Shown here: piece by piece, positions 11,742 through 22,520 of the stretch
Layout: each line of letters begins with the position of its first letter
Numbering within the stretch: the stretch's first letter is position 1
DNA from: Phoronis australis
Lineage: Eukaryota; Phoronida; Phoronidae
Length of the DNA stretch: 64,000 nt
Direction of reading: 5' to 3'
NCBI GenBank assembly: GCA_002633005.1
Contig: NMRA01000405.1
Coordinates: 146,702-210,701 of the forward strand
Notes under the pieces: generated by a model
Databases searched by the model: none
What the model was told of the DNA's origin: nothing
Seen by the model: the letters and a program-made list of their open reading frames with translations, nothing else
Translations under genes and position numbers: made by a program

Positions 11742-14700
11742 ATCAAAATAATCCCCCAGTGATCAATGCCATTCGTGACAAGTTGGCGTCTATGAGAAAG
11801 ACCAGGGTAGGTACATTTTACATAGTTGTGTGTTATGTGCTGTCGTTGCGTAGTCGGCAACCGGCATAGTGTGTGTTTTGTAGCCCGAGTTAGACGCTAT
11901 ACAAGTTGATTTGCTAAAATGTGTATTTATCTCTCGTTAATATCCGAGTTATGTAAACAGCACCTGGCTTTTTTAACATACCTGGCTGGGTAGCATTCGC
12001 CGCAGCTCTCACCGACATTTAATTTTTAGTTGCTGAATGTAAACTAATAAATTCAGTTAATCCTGCTGCAGAGATCTGTCAATATTTAATGTACTTTTGC
12101 AGGATCTCAAGGTTAAATGTATTTACCAGGGAGAAACAAGGTATGTTTAACGTTTATTTCCATCAATCAATACACGTCCTTGACATTGAGCTATTCTTGC
12201 TGTTCATGTGTTAAGACACACCTGCTCCTTCGCGATAGTCATTGAACTCTCACTTGGCTGCTTATATGGCTGTGTGTTGTAACTGAACGTCCTACTCACT
12301 CGTACCCTGTTTGCCTTTGTGGGAACACGAACTGGAACAAAAGATGGTCACGACTGACGTGTGTGGAAGCAATAAGTGTAAACATTTTATGTAATCATTT
12401 AATAACATATCCTTATCAGTTGTGAGCACCATTTTCCACGAGGGTCTCTCAACACATTCATACCACATACCCTCATGTTTTCAAGTTATATATGGGACAG
12501 TTAGTGTGCAATGCTCCTACTGTTCCAGGGAACACGGGACTCGAACTGAGGTCCTGTAAGTGAAAGTCTGCTGTCCAAATCACTGTATTATGCTGTCCAA
12601 AGTTTCAAGGCACATTTTTTGTCTGTTCAGAGGAGCCAACAAAGCATTGAAAGTTTCTTTTGTATTTTCCCTGTGACAGGTCGTTCATTCTCCAGCGTCC
12701 CGTGACGTTTGCCTACCTGCACGACTACATCAAACAGAACTTTGGTCCAGACCTGACTATGCACTATACGCAGCGGAGTGGAGAGGTAGGTCCACACATT
12801 GTAGCATAGCAGAGAGCAGGATCATAGAAAGTGGGCCATAAATGCCTGTCAAAGCTCAGTCTGTTTACACTCCCTTGATGTGCAAAAGAGATGGGTGACA
12901 GTTGGCAGCAGTTACAGCCAGACCCTGATTGTCCTGTGGCCTCATTGTAGATTCCCCCAAAGTGTGCATGAAGAGGCTTAAGTCCGAAAACTGAGCACTT
13001 AAACTAGCTGACCAGCTGATCCATAACATTGATAGCTGTCAGTGCATAATTGCTACACATTTTGCTGTTGATAATGTGACCAGAAACCTTTATTGTTAGG
13101 TTAAGTTGGTTAGACAAAAACTGGTGTAAGAGTAAAGATTTATGGGACATTGTTTCTTCTCACCACTTGGTTATTGGGAAGGTTTTTATCTACTGTGAAG
13201 GGTCCTGATTTTCCTCCATTGGCTGGACAGTTATTTAGTCTCCTTCTATGTGTAAAAAGTCAGCGTTGTTGTGTTTAATATTCTCGTCCTGTTGGCCTGT
13301 GATGACAACCTGAAGAATATCACACAGTGTTTAGCTCTAACTAAATAAATTATGGTTATTCTTATTTTATTCTGTACAAAAGTAATTGCTAAGATTGTGA
13401 GTTTCCATTTTCAAAGATAGTTTAATTTGCTGCAAATAATAAATAATAGATATATGATCAAATCTATTAATGTGCTGACGTTTTATTAATCTTTATTTCT
13501 GCTTAGAAATTTGGCATTAAAAAATTCACCTGTTCCTTTATTGTGTGCTAAATAGGTGAAAAGTTGCCATATATTATTGTGTTGTCTGTCTGTGGGTACC
13601 CTCCCCTCTCACATGTATGTGGTGTCTGTCTGTGGGTACCCTCCCATCGCACATATATTTGGTGTCTGTCTGTGGGTACTGTCCCCTCTCACATGTATCT
13701 GGTGTGTTGCAGCTAATCATCCCTCTGGCCTGTGATGACGATCTGAAGAAGGCCGTAGAACTACTGGACATCAGTGAGCATACGTCTAGTCTGAGGATAC
13801 TGTTGTCCAGAAAGACGGACAATGGTGCAGCACCTACTCACTTCAAGCAGCTCTTTGATGGCAAGGTAATAACTCTAATCTGGGTCTCCAGTGTGGACAA
13901 TATGTGTGTATGCAAAAAGTAGAAATAAAGATAATAGTCTGTGGAAAACTGCATTTGAGTATACCGGAGTATAATTTATCTTAACTAATACTGGTGTACG
14001 GTAAGGTCCGCCAGTCAAAGATTAGTTCAGAAGACTCTACATGATATATCAGCCAGAATGTTCAACCGCATTTGTTTATGTTACAGGCGTGTGACAAAAA
14101 CCCTAAAGACAACAATAACAAATTGCGATCACCGCGTGATAGCCCCCCACCTGGCTCACTGTCGGATCACGAGAGGCGGACGCTCATGCAACATCGGAGT
14201 AGTTCATACCTGTCGGAGGGAGAAGGCCAGTTTATACCTGAAACCAATGTGAGTACACAGATCAGGCTCAGTATGGAGACATTTCTTTAAGTTGACGAAT
14301 TTTGGTTGTTTTACAATTTCTGATTCTTGGTTTTGAATTGTCAGATATTGGAACTGGACCGCATTTTTCGAATTTAATTTTTCCACTAACACGCTAAGGT
14401 CTTTGGCAATTGATTGTCAGTGTTTTTGATTTTCTTCACTTATTGTGTAAGAACACTTGTCTGTGAAGATTTTTTTGTACGCAGATTAAACGTAATGATC
14501 TTTTCAATGTATAGCATACCAAAAATTGGTTCAATTTTAGTGTTAACCATCTTATTCGCCAAACTCTGATCGAAATACATTGTTTTTCACACTTTATTCT
14601 GCAACTCGCTATAGTCACTGATTTACCAGAAGGAATACTTAATATTTATCTGTTACTGAAATGGTATAGGAGTTGCAAGAAGACCCCACAAGTCGACGTT

Positions 14701-17700
14701 GCCAGAAACTTGGTCCTATTGGTGGAAAACAAAATGAATCTGCTCATTATACACTCTTAGCTTAAAACCTGTTCAGAATTGTCTGGTTTTGTAAGGGTTA
14801 AAAATTTTTAAATAAATCCAAAAAAAAATCAATTGAAGTGGTTCCCCAGAAAACTATCTGGAAACCATTTTGCTCTGATTCAAAATGAGAAAAGTCCCAC
14901 TGAGAACAGCACAATCAGCTTACCATGTCTCCATTTTCAGGAGGCTGACCCATTTGACCAAGGCAGTAGTCATGGAGGCTCAGTCACATCTCTTGATACT
15001 CATCAGTAAGTGCACTTTTTCTCGACAACTTAACTACAAAGTCACTACTGCGTTGGAAATGTGTAGACATTTGGCGCATCGTATAAATTAGATAACAAAT
15101 AACTAAATTCAAACAAGTTTTTGTCAAAGGACGAAGCAAGTGTCATCATTGTCATTATTATCTTCATTTTTGTCATCGTCATCATTACTACTACTACTAC
15201 CACACACCACCACTGTCATCATATTCACCATCATCATAAGCATCATCATTATGACCATTGTCATCATCATCATCATCATCATTGTCATCATCATCATTGT
15301 CATCATCATCATCATCATCACCATCACCATCACCATCATCACCACCACTTTCATCACTACCATCACCACCATCATTATCATCGTCACTATTATGTGTGTT
15401 ATTATTTATTTAACATATTACTATTACTAAGTTGCTAATGCTTTTACAATTATCATTTAGTATTGTCCGTATACATCATAAATGTATCTTGTTTTGCTTT
15501 CAGACACGATAGCGGTTATGGTGGTCATGCAACTCATCCCAGAATCAAACCAGCCCGTAGCACATACTCAGATTCAGGATACAGTGGTGAGTGAGTGCTG
15601 TGTTGCTACTGACAACACGCCTGGATCATTCTTACACCAAATGTTAATTGATATATTGAAAAAGATGACGCCGCAGTGTAATGCATTGCATTGTTCAAGA
15701 GATGTTGACATCTGTTGATTGATCGAGTGATGGAATGGGAAATTCTCGTTCCTCAGCCTAGATCTGTTGTTGGGTTTGCTGTCGAATGCGCTGAAATTTG
15801 CAACATCAAACTAAGATATAACAAGTTGAAGAATTTCATATGCCAAAAATACTGCCAAACTGTACACATTGAAGTGATGGAAAATTGGGAGTGTTTTTTC
15901 ACAACTAAAGTTATTTCCTCTTGACACGAGCAAAGTTACAGCGAAAAACACCGTTGGAACGCAATCCAACAAGAACGCTTTTAACACTCAGTTGGCTGTT
16001 TTTCCTTTGACATTATTGTAACCGTGACAGATTGAATATTAACTATATTGTTTTACCCCATGCTGTGAACCTAAAGTTCCTAATTAATGTATCACATGAA
16101 CAGTTTGCTGTCTTATCATCCTACACTGAACAAGCTCCATTTGTATACATATTTCAATGAGCACAAAAAATCTGCAAGCAGATGCCCTTGCACTAATGAC
16201 CTACTTCTCAGGCTCACATAGTCATCATTATGTGACATTATTCTCCAGCAACACGTTACGGTGCTTAGTGGACACGGTTGGCTGATTTGCAGCGCATCAT
16301 TCTCGCCACAAAACTCGTTACTAAGACATTCACCAACTTTCACGGCTCACTTCATGTTCACGTCATTGCGACATTTTGAATTTCTAACTCGTTTGTCCAA
16401 ACAATCACAGAGATAAGTAATTAGCCCGCGATTCCACTTTAAACCACCTGTCGCCTTGCTTTTGCAGGCAGCACAGCCAGTTTTGGCACATTTCCAAACA
16501 GGAAGTTCCAGCCACCACAACCTGTCCCCAATAATAGCCACCAGGGCCGCAACACGTTTCCCAAGGCGATGGGTCGTCAGCTGTATGATCAGACGTTTGG
16601 CAGCATTAGTAGCAGCAGCTCCAGTAGTAGTGGTCTAGTGCCAGACTATGAGAGTCCAGACGGGAGGAGGAAGAGGGGCAGCGATTACGACATCGCCATG
16701 GGCAACCTGTCTGACTTGAATAACGCTAAGTGTAAGTTCGGAGTCAGCGGTGATAGCGGTGTTGAGAAGTTGTAACTGTTGTGATAACATTGCTGTAACT
16801 GGACAAGTGATAATGTATATCATCTTGGAAAACTGGTGTAGAATATTTATTAAAAATGTTCTAGGTAGAATTGAACAAGAGAGGTGAGACACTAGTACAA
16901 TATGTCACAGTTGTCGTTGACTGGCAGACACGCAGTTGTTCAGTTTTACGGAGGAAGACAATTATGATGGTTTTTTAGATTTTCAATTAATAATTACTAG
17001 TTTTGCGTTTCACCAATTTACCCTGAATCGACTTTGTATTTCTTATTTTATGTCTTACAGAATGCATGAACCTTCACAAACCATTCAGTCTACATTGAAT
17101 GTGAACAGCTTGTTGCTTTTGTTGATCTAACCAGATTGCCATATGACTGTCATTCCCTGGTAATCACATGTCCCTGTCTCGTTACAGCCCCTCGCGCCCC
17201 TACTAACTGGAAGAAAGGTCGGTCACTAGGCTCAGGTGCCTTTGGCCAGGTGTACCTGTGTTACGACAAGGACACTGGACGAGAGCTGGCGGTCAAACAG
17301 GTGGCAGTATCTGACCTGACACAGGAGACATCCAAGGTAATTAGGGGGCGGAGTTAGCAGGGTATTGGAGGGACTAACAAACGGTGCATTAAATATTGGG
17401 TCAACATTGCTTTGAGGAGTAGATCCAGGTGAATAGATGTGGGAGGATTGAGCAGTGCTGAATTAGAATGGGCCCCAAGTGTGGTTTGGAGAGTAGGACT
17501 ACCAGTGTAACAAGGGTTTGTCTTGTAGTCCGTAGAAGGAGTGATGAAAGCATGCCGTTGTTTAACTCAGTATTTGGATGAAACGCTGTGTCAATGTAAA
17601 TAGGCTAAAAGTTGGCTTATATAGATTATTACATTTTAGAAATAATGATACTGCATCAAAGCGGTTTTAGGAAGTCATTATGACTTGAAGTTTGTACTGT

Positions 17701-19876
17701 GATATAGGTATTGTGCGAGTACATTCTCTGTGCTCGTTTCACAAACACGTATCTCAGGTGTGTGACATACCTTGCAGGAGTTGCGTGCTCTAGAGTGTGA
17801 ACTCCAACTACTTAAAAACTTTCACCACGAGAGAATAGTACAGTACTTTGGCTGTGACAGTAACGCCCAGTTCGTGTCCATCTTCATGGAATACATGCCT
17901 GGTGTGAGTATTACTGTTGTCACTGACAGTGGCGACAAAAGTGTGCTAGAATGTTGGTGTTTGCCGTCAAGGTGTTTTGGATGTTACCCTCGCTTGAATG
18001 AAAAATCTCTGATTAAGCTGAAAACAATTTTCAGCCAAAATTGGCGTTTCTTTGACTAGCTGCAATTGTGTATGCTGCAATCGAAAAGAGATGTTAACGT
18101 CTCGGTAAAAGTGATGTTAATGACCCAGTAAACGTGATGTTAACAGCCCAGTAAAATGGGTGTTAACTGCCCAGTATTGTTAATGGTCCAATAAAAGTGA
18201 TGTTAGTGGCCCAGTAGAAGTTATGTTAACCACTCAGTGAAAGTAATGTTAACAGCCCAGTAAAAGTGATGTTAACAGCCCAGTAGAAAGTGCCATTTTT
18301 GAGAAAAGTTCTGTGCATCGTTAAACCAAATGATTTACCGCACTATAGTTGGTGTCTCTCATTTTTTGCTGAGTCACAACCAGTTACATTTTCCAGCTCT
18401 CTAAACGACTCTGTGTACGAAACTATTTTTATGTGATTTCAGGGTTCCGTGAAAGATGAACTAAAAAATTATGGCGTACTGACTGAGAATGTCACGAAAA
18501 AATATACAAGGCAAATACTGGAGGGAGTATGGTTTTTGCACCAGCATATGATAGTTCACCGGGATATGAAGTGTAAGTTACCAACATATGATATCAAGTG
18601 TTAGTTTGTTACCACTTAGTGATATCATGTGTTAGTTTGTTACCACTTAGTGATATCATGTGTAAGTTGCCACATACATATCAAGTGTCATTAACCAACA
18701 TGTGGTATCAAGAGTAAGTTACTGATATATGGTATTAAGTGTCACTTACTAACATGGGACACTATACAAGTATGAACCAATCTCGAGGGTGATATCTTTT
18801 CATGTGGACCGAGGGAGAGCAATGATGGCAACATTGCTCAAGTCCATATGATCTGACAAGCCTGACGGATTGGTCTGTATTTGTTTTACTAAGCTGAAAC
18901 AGTATCTTTATAAATTGTATCCCACTGTTGACACTATATGAGGTTATTTCCCAACGGATTTTAGTGCACATTCCTTTATTTCTGTCTTCTGTGGACTCAC
19001 TAATTTTGTCTGTGCCCACCAGGTGCTAATGTGCTGCGCGACTCTGTGGGTAATGTGAAACTGGCAGATTTTGGCGCTTCCAAAAGGCTGCAGACGATCT
19101 GCACAGTTCAGGGCTTGAAATCCTTTGTTGGGACTCCCTACTGGATGTCACCCGAGGTCATCAACGGAGAGGGATATGGAAGGAAAGCAGACATCTGGTA
19201 TTAAATTTTTCTTTCTACTCTAGAAGTCTGTTTGCGTAGGGGTGATTGTACCACAATGTAACATTTTGCAATGAGACTTTCTCTATGAAGTTGATATCAA
19301 ATCTGAACACAAATATTGCAAAAGTTAACATTTAAATTTCAGCTCAGGAAGTTGTTAGTTGTCGTCTTAATTTCTGTCCAGTAGTTGCAACTATATAATA
19401 CATACAACATTTGAAAGTGAATTTTGTTTGAGCCCTATTTGAAATTGAGCAACAAGTATGGATGTTAATGATAGCAGTAGTTGAACTGTTTGTTGTGTTG
19501 TCTCTTAGCTTGTTTACATGTTGACTTGGCTAGTGTTCATCTTAATCATCATGCAATGCTTCTCAAGTAGAAAGGCCCATGTGACTTGTGTTAATACTAA
19601 GAGCATTTTTATACAGCAAGTGTTTTAATTAAGGGTTTGTTTTTTGTTCACAGGTCTGTTGGGTGCACTGTGGTTGAAATGTTGACGAGTAATCCACCGT
19701 TTCACGAGTTGGAAGCTATGGCAGCCATTTACAAAATAGCGACAGCGGAGGAGCCTCAGTTTCAGCTACCAGATAGGACTTCAAAAGAAGCCAGAGACTT
19801 CTTGAAACAAACCTTCAAGCAAGCCAGTCTACGGCCTGCGGCCATGACACTACTTAGTCACCCATTTGTGAGATAG
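11742..19876 (+). CDS. MAP3K2/3: Mitogen-activated protein kinase kinase kinase 2/3 (MEKK2/3) orthologue, 5' partial
   Basis: A serine/threonine kinase that acts at the top of MAP kinase cascades. Thirteen coding exons were read from GT-AG sites, and their phases all agree: 11742-11806, 12103-12140, 12680-12785, 13713-13865, 14087-14248, 14941-15005, 15504-15586, 16468-16731, 17188-17336, 17778-17903, 18443-18572, 19023-19197, 19654-19876 (TAG). Together they give 578 residues; human MEKK2 and MEKK3 are about 620. An N-terminal PB1 domain (starting [13 protein letters not shown]) is followed by a Ser-rich linker and a C-terminal kinase domain with every catalytic motif present ([33 protein letters not shown]). 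The order and the near-identity of the kinase domain to MEKK2/3 set it apart from MEKK1 and MEKK4. Exon 11742 begins in phase 1, so at least one upstream exon with the start codon is missing. Vertebrate MAP3K2 and MAP3K3 would both be co-orthologues. Confidence 0.95.
12515..12605 (-). repeat. tRNA-derived SINE head (degenerate)
   Basis: On the minus strand a box-B-like AGTTCGAGTCCC lies about 35 bases after a box-A-like segment within TACAGTGATTTGGACAG, the spacing expected of a tRNA-type RNA polymerase III promoter. No intact tRNA cloverleaf forms, so a SINE remnant in the kinase intron is more likely than a tRNA gene. Confidence 0.35.
13579..13712 (+). repeat. 41-bp tandem repeat supplying the intron 3' end of the MAP3K2/3 gene
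   Basis: Three units of about 41 bp with the core GTCTGTCTGTGGGTACCCTC run directly into the acceptor TGTTGCAG that precedes exon 13713. The C/T-rich part of the unit stands where the polypyrimidine tract should be. Confidence 0.75.
15150..15400. repeat. (CAT)n-rich microsatellite in a MAP3K2/3 intron
   Basis: Imperfect run of CAT/CAC/TCA triplets between exons 14941-15005 and 15504-15586. Long poly-His and poly-Met ORFs here are artefacts of the repeat. Confidence 0.9.
18089..18290. repeat. Intronic minisatellite, about 8 imperfect units
   Basis: Tandem copies of a unit close to GTGATGTTAACAGCCCAGTA, about 24-27 bp, in the intron between exons 17778-17903 and 18443-18572. Confidence 0.8.
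18573..18760 (+). repeat. Minisatellite that begins at a splice donor
   Basis: Four to five imperfect units of about 40 bp resembling TTACCAACATATGATATCAAGTG, with a junction sequence GTGTAAGTT or GTGTTAGTT. The first unit contains the real donor of exon 18443-18572, so donor-like copies recur downstream in the intron. Confidence 0.7.
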
Positions 19877-20197
19877 GTGGCAGTAGTGGTGGCAGTTGTG
19901 GTTTAGTAATAGCGTGGTCGTGTACCACAGACAACAACTTCCAGGATTACTCATGCATGACTGGAAATCAAAATGGCGAACTTGTCGAATGTGATTGTAG
20001 ATGTCGACTGGAAGTTCCGATTGTGTCAGAATGAGAATGACCTGCTCCTGAAGGTGGCAGTAGGTGTGTTGTGCAATTAGAATGGATCAGTCCTTGTGAT
20101 ATGGGACAGGTTCTGTGAAAGTGAGCGATGATATAAACGGTCCGGAATTGAAATTGTTCAGGAAGATGTTCTCGTGGTCGGAAGGGAACAGTGAAGT

Positions 20198-20203
20198 AAT
20201 AAA
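20198..20203 (+). terminator. Candidate polyadenylation signal for the MAP3K2/3 gene
   Basis: AATAAA, about 320 bases after the TAG stop. Later signals would also be possible, since invertebrate MAP3K 3' UTRs can be long. Confidence 0.4.
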
Positions 20204-21786
20204 AACTCTACGAGATTAACGGCTTATCTTGACGTGAAGGAGAGCCAAAGAAGTGGTGTCGGGTGGAGTTGGTACAAAGTCTGCCTCTTGTCTCTCATTA
20301 TATGTCCTTGACTTCAAGAGTTTCACACAGTATGGTCTACAGATTGCCAGTGTACTAGCTGTAGATCTCATCTATCTGCTGAGCCCACCATTTGTGATAC
20401 AAGCTGTTTCGAATTGTTAGTCCTTGCGCCAGGGTCTAATCTATCTACTTGACTCGAAATTATATTATGCATTTTCCATTCTACTTTTCTCCAAATTCAA
20501 GATACGTGTGTATTATTCTGTGCTCGACTACATTATAGTTTATGCAAATGACTTTTTAGTCAAAGTTCATGACCCCTAGATTCAAGATGAGGCTTGAACT
20601 TTCATCCGTAGTGATGGGGTCTTAGATTGTGAACTAGGATTAGACAGTTATCCATCAAAGCCATGATGTTTTATAGCCGTTCATCTCGAGTTCACACAAA
20701 AGTAGATTAGAAAATGCAAAAATAATTTTGAGTTTGATGCGGGGTGAAAAGATTAGACCCCGGGTAGGAATTTTCTTTGAAGTATTGTCTCGACCATGTC
20801 CATGCTTGCAAATGGAGAGAGCATTGAATCACCATCATTCATTTGTATCTTTCACCATAATTCTGATAGGTAGTCAGTGTGAAGTGTTCTACCTTCAAAT
20901 GTACAACTGGGCTTTCACTAAGTGGTGTTTCTGAAACAAGTGCCCTACCCGTATAAATGTCTGTGTTCGGGTGATTGTGTGGGATCACTAACCCACAACA
21001 CTTTTATACTCATGAACTGTTGTCTGCTCTCCATCTGCTCTGATGTTAAAAAGAGACATTTCTCTGTTAGCACCACCTACTGAAGGTGAAGTTGCCCATT
21101 AACCTATTGCCAGGTTTGTGAGTGACGGATTAACTGACCAATCAGCACTCTTCACACACCTTCGTCTCCAAGCCGCCATTTTACCCGACAAACAACACGT
21201 TGTCGGGTAAAACTTATTGTTTGTTTGTTTGACTTTTCGCAAGGGGCGGAGCTTGCGATAGGTCAATGAGGACCATCTTCTGAAGCACATAGCAACAGTG
21301 ATTTGCTAAGCTAAAACTCTTCTCCCTGCAGTGCTCTTTTCTTAGTTTTTTTCTGCAAGTTACAATTGTGCACTGTGCCATGTTTTTCTGTTTGCCTATC
21401 ATAAAGTCTCATGCAGGGCTAATGATGTCAAGTCAAAATCGGTCAAAATGGAATAAATTAAGTTAATATATAAATACTGAAGTGATTAATGAGCTTCATT
21501 CTGTCGATGGTTTGATCATGTGTAATCAGGAATGCTAACTCACCATGTTAAAATATCAAAACATAGCGTTCCTACCCAACATGTGAGTCAAGCCATGGTT
21601 TTGCATGGAGTTTAAATGATATTGCTTCAGGTCTTATAACAGGCTTATATTTTAAGTATGTTTCAAAGTGGTATGGTCGCTTAGGTATGGTCATTTAATT
21701 AATGGTAGGCGTTTTGTTTTTCTTTAATGTGGGGTTAAAATGATAAGGATGCAGATGAGGGATCTGTTTGATGATAAATGACTTGT
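20204..21786. other. 3' UTR or intergenic DNA with a short hairpin
   Basis: No gene was recognised. A perfect 13-bp inverted repeat, TTTTACCCGACAA at 21179-21191 and its complement at 21200-21212, stands in otherwise unique sequence. Confidence 0.45.
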
Positions 21787-22007
21787 GTCAGAAATGTGGT
21801 CTTACTCTCCCACTTCACACAATTAATCAGTAAAGCCTTGTAATTATTAGCATGTCACAGTCTAAACATAATTTACACAAGTTAGTTATGGGATTGTTTT
21901 AAGCGACTGTTTTTTTGTTGAAGTGAGATTTAATTCCTTTTCAAAAAAGTAGTTGTGTGGAGCGTAAGACCAAATTTCTGACTTAAGTTTCTTTTCATGG
22001 AACAGGT
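21787..22007. mobile_element. MITE family C, copy 1
   Basis: The left end (GTCAGAAATGTGGTCTTAC at about 21787) and the right end (GTAAGACCAAATTTCTGAC at about 21987-22005) form inverted repeats of about 36 bp with a few mismatches. A second copy lies in the opposite orientation at 40165-40398 inside a methionyl-tRNA synthetase intron and also matches internally, so this is a true family and not a chance hairpin. No coding capacity. Confidence 0.65.
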
Positions 22008-22367
22008 CTCAGTATGATTTTTTTGCTCTGATATGCTCACTCACTGGCACGTTCTTAGTCTCGGGGTTTTTTTATTGAAAAGTCAAGAAAATTTTGATAG
22101 TTGCGTCTCTATGGTAACTCTTGAGTGGTTGGCCTGAAATTCTGGACAAGCACTCAAAAGAGTATTACTGTGCTAGTCAACTCGATCAGAGTATTGAGTG
22201 TTTATTACCTGAAGGCAAAATTTAGCTAAAATGCATGGCTTTTGATATGCGTGTAACACAATTTTTGTCTCCTTACAAATCAATGAGTGATTAAAAGGCT
22301 CAACTTTGCTCACCTGTTTTTTGGTGGAACCACTGGGCATCCCATACATTTGTTTTGTTTCGTTTCT

Positions 22368-22520
22368 TTATTGGCAGAATCGTCTTGAGTCAAGTATTTT
22401 TATTGGCAGAAGCATTTTGTGTCAAGTTTTGTTATTGACTGAACCATCTTGTGTCAAGTATTTTTATTGGCAGAACCATCTTGTTTCAAGTATTTTCATT
22501 GGCAGAATTGTCTTGTGTCA
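22368..22520. repeat. 32-bp minisatellite, about 5 units
   Basis: Units resemble TTATTGGCAGAACCATCTTG followed by TGTCAAGTATTT. The 108-codon ORF over it is caused by the repeat. Confidence 0.8.

Larger units (their letters stand above)
12103..13865 (+). other. MAP3K2/3: PB1 domain block of the MAP3K2/3 gene (three exons)
   Basis: Exons 12103-12140, 12680-12785 and 13713-13865 encode the ubiquitin-fold PB1 domain, from DLKVKCIYQ to about LRILLSRK. In the family this domain pairs MEKK2/3 with the PB1 domain of MEK5, feeding the ERK5 pathway. The basic patch (KVKC, ETRSF) and the acidic [12 protein letters not shown] motif typical of the fold are both visible. Confidence 0.85.
17188..19876 (+). 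other. MAP3K2/3: Protein kinase domain block of the MAP3K2/3 gene (five exons)
   Basis: Exons 17188-17336, 17778-17903, 18443-18572, 19023-19197 and 19654-19876 carry the whole catalytic domain: P-loop GSGAFGQVY, the ATP-anchoring Lys in AVKQV, αC Glu in [24 protein letters not shown], the activation segment [11 protein letters not shown], and the C-lobe to LLSHPFVR. After the catalytic Lys the usual Gly of KGAN is Cys (KCAN), created by the codon split across the 18572/19023 junction. The domain ends almost at the stop, as in human MEKK2/3. Confidence 0.93.

Noticed and set aside
15121-15438. Long poly-His, poly-Met and Ile/Thr ORFs on both strands
   Set aside because: They are the translation of an imperfect CAT-triplet microsatellite inside a kinase intron.
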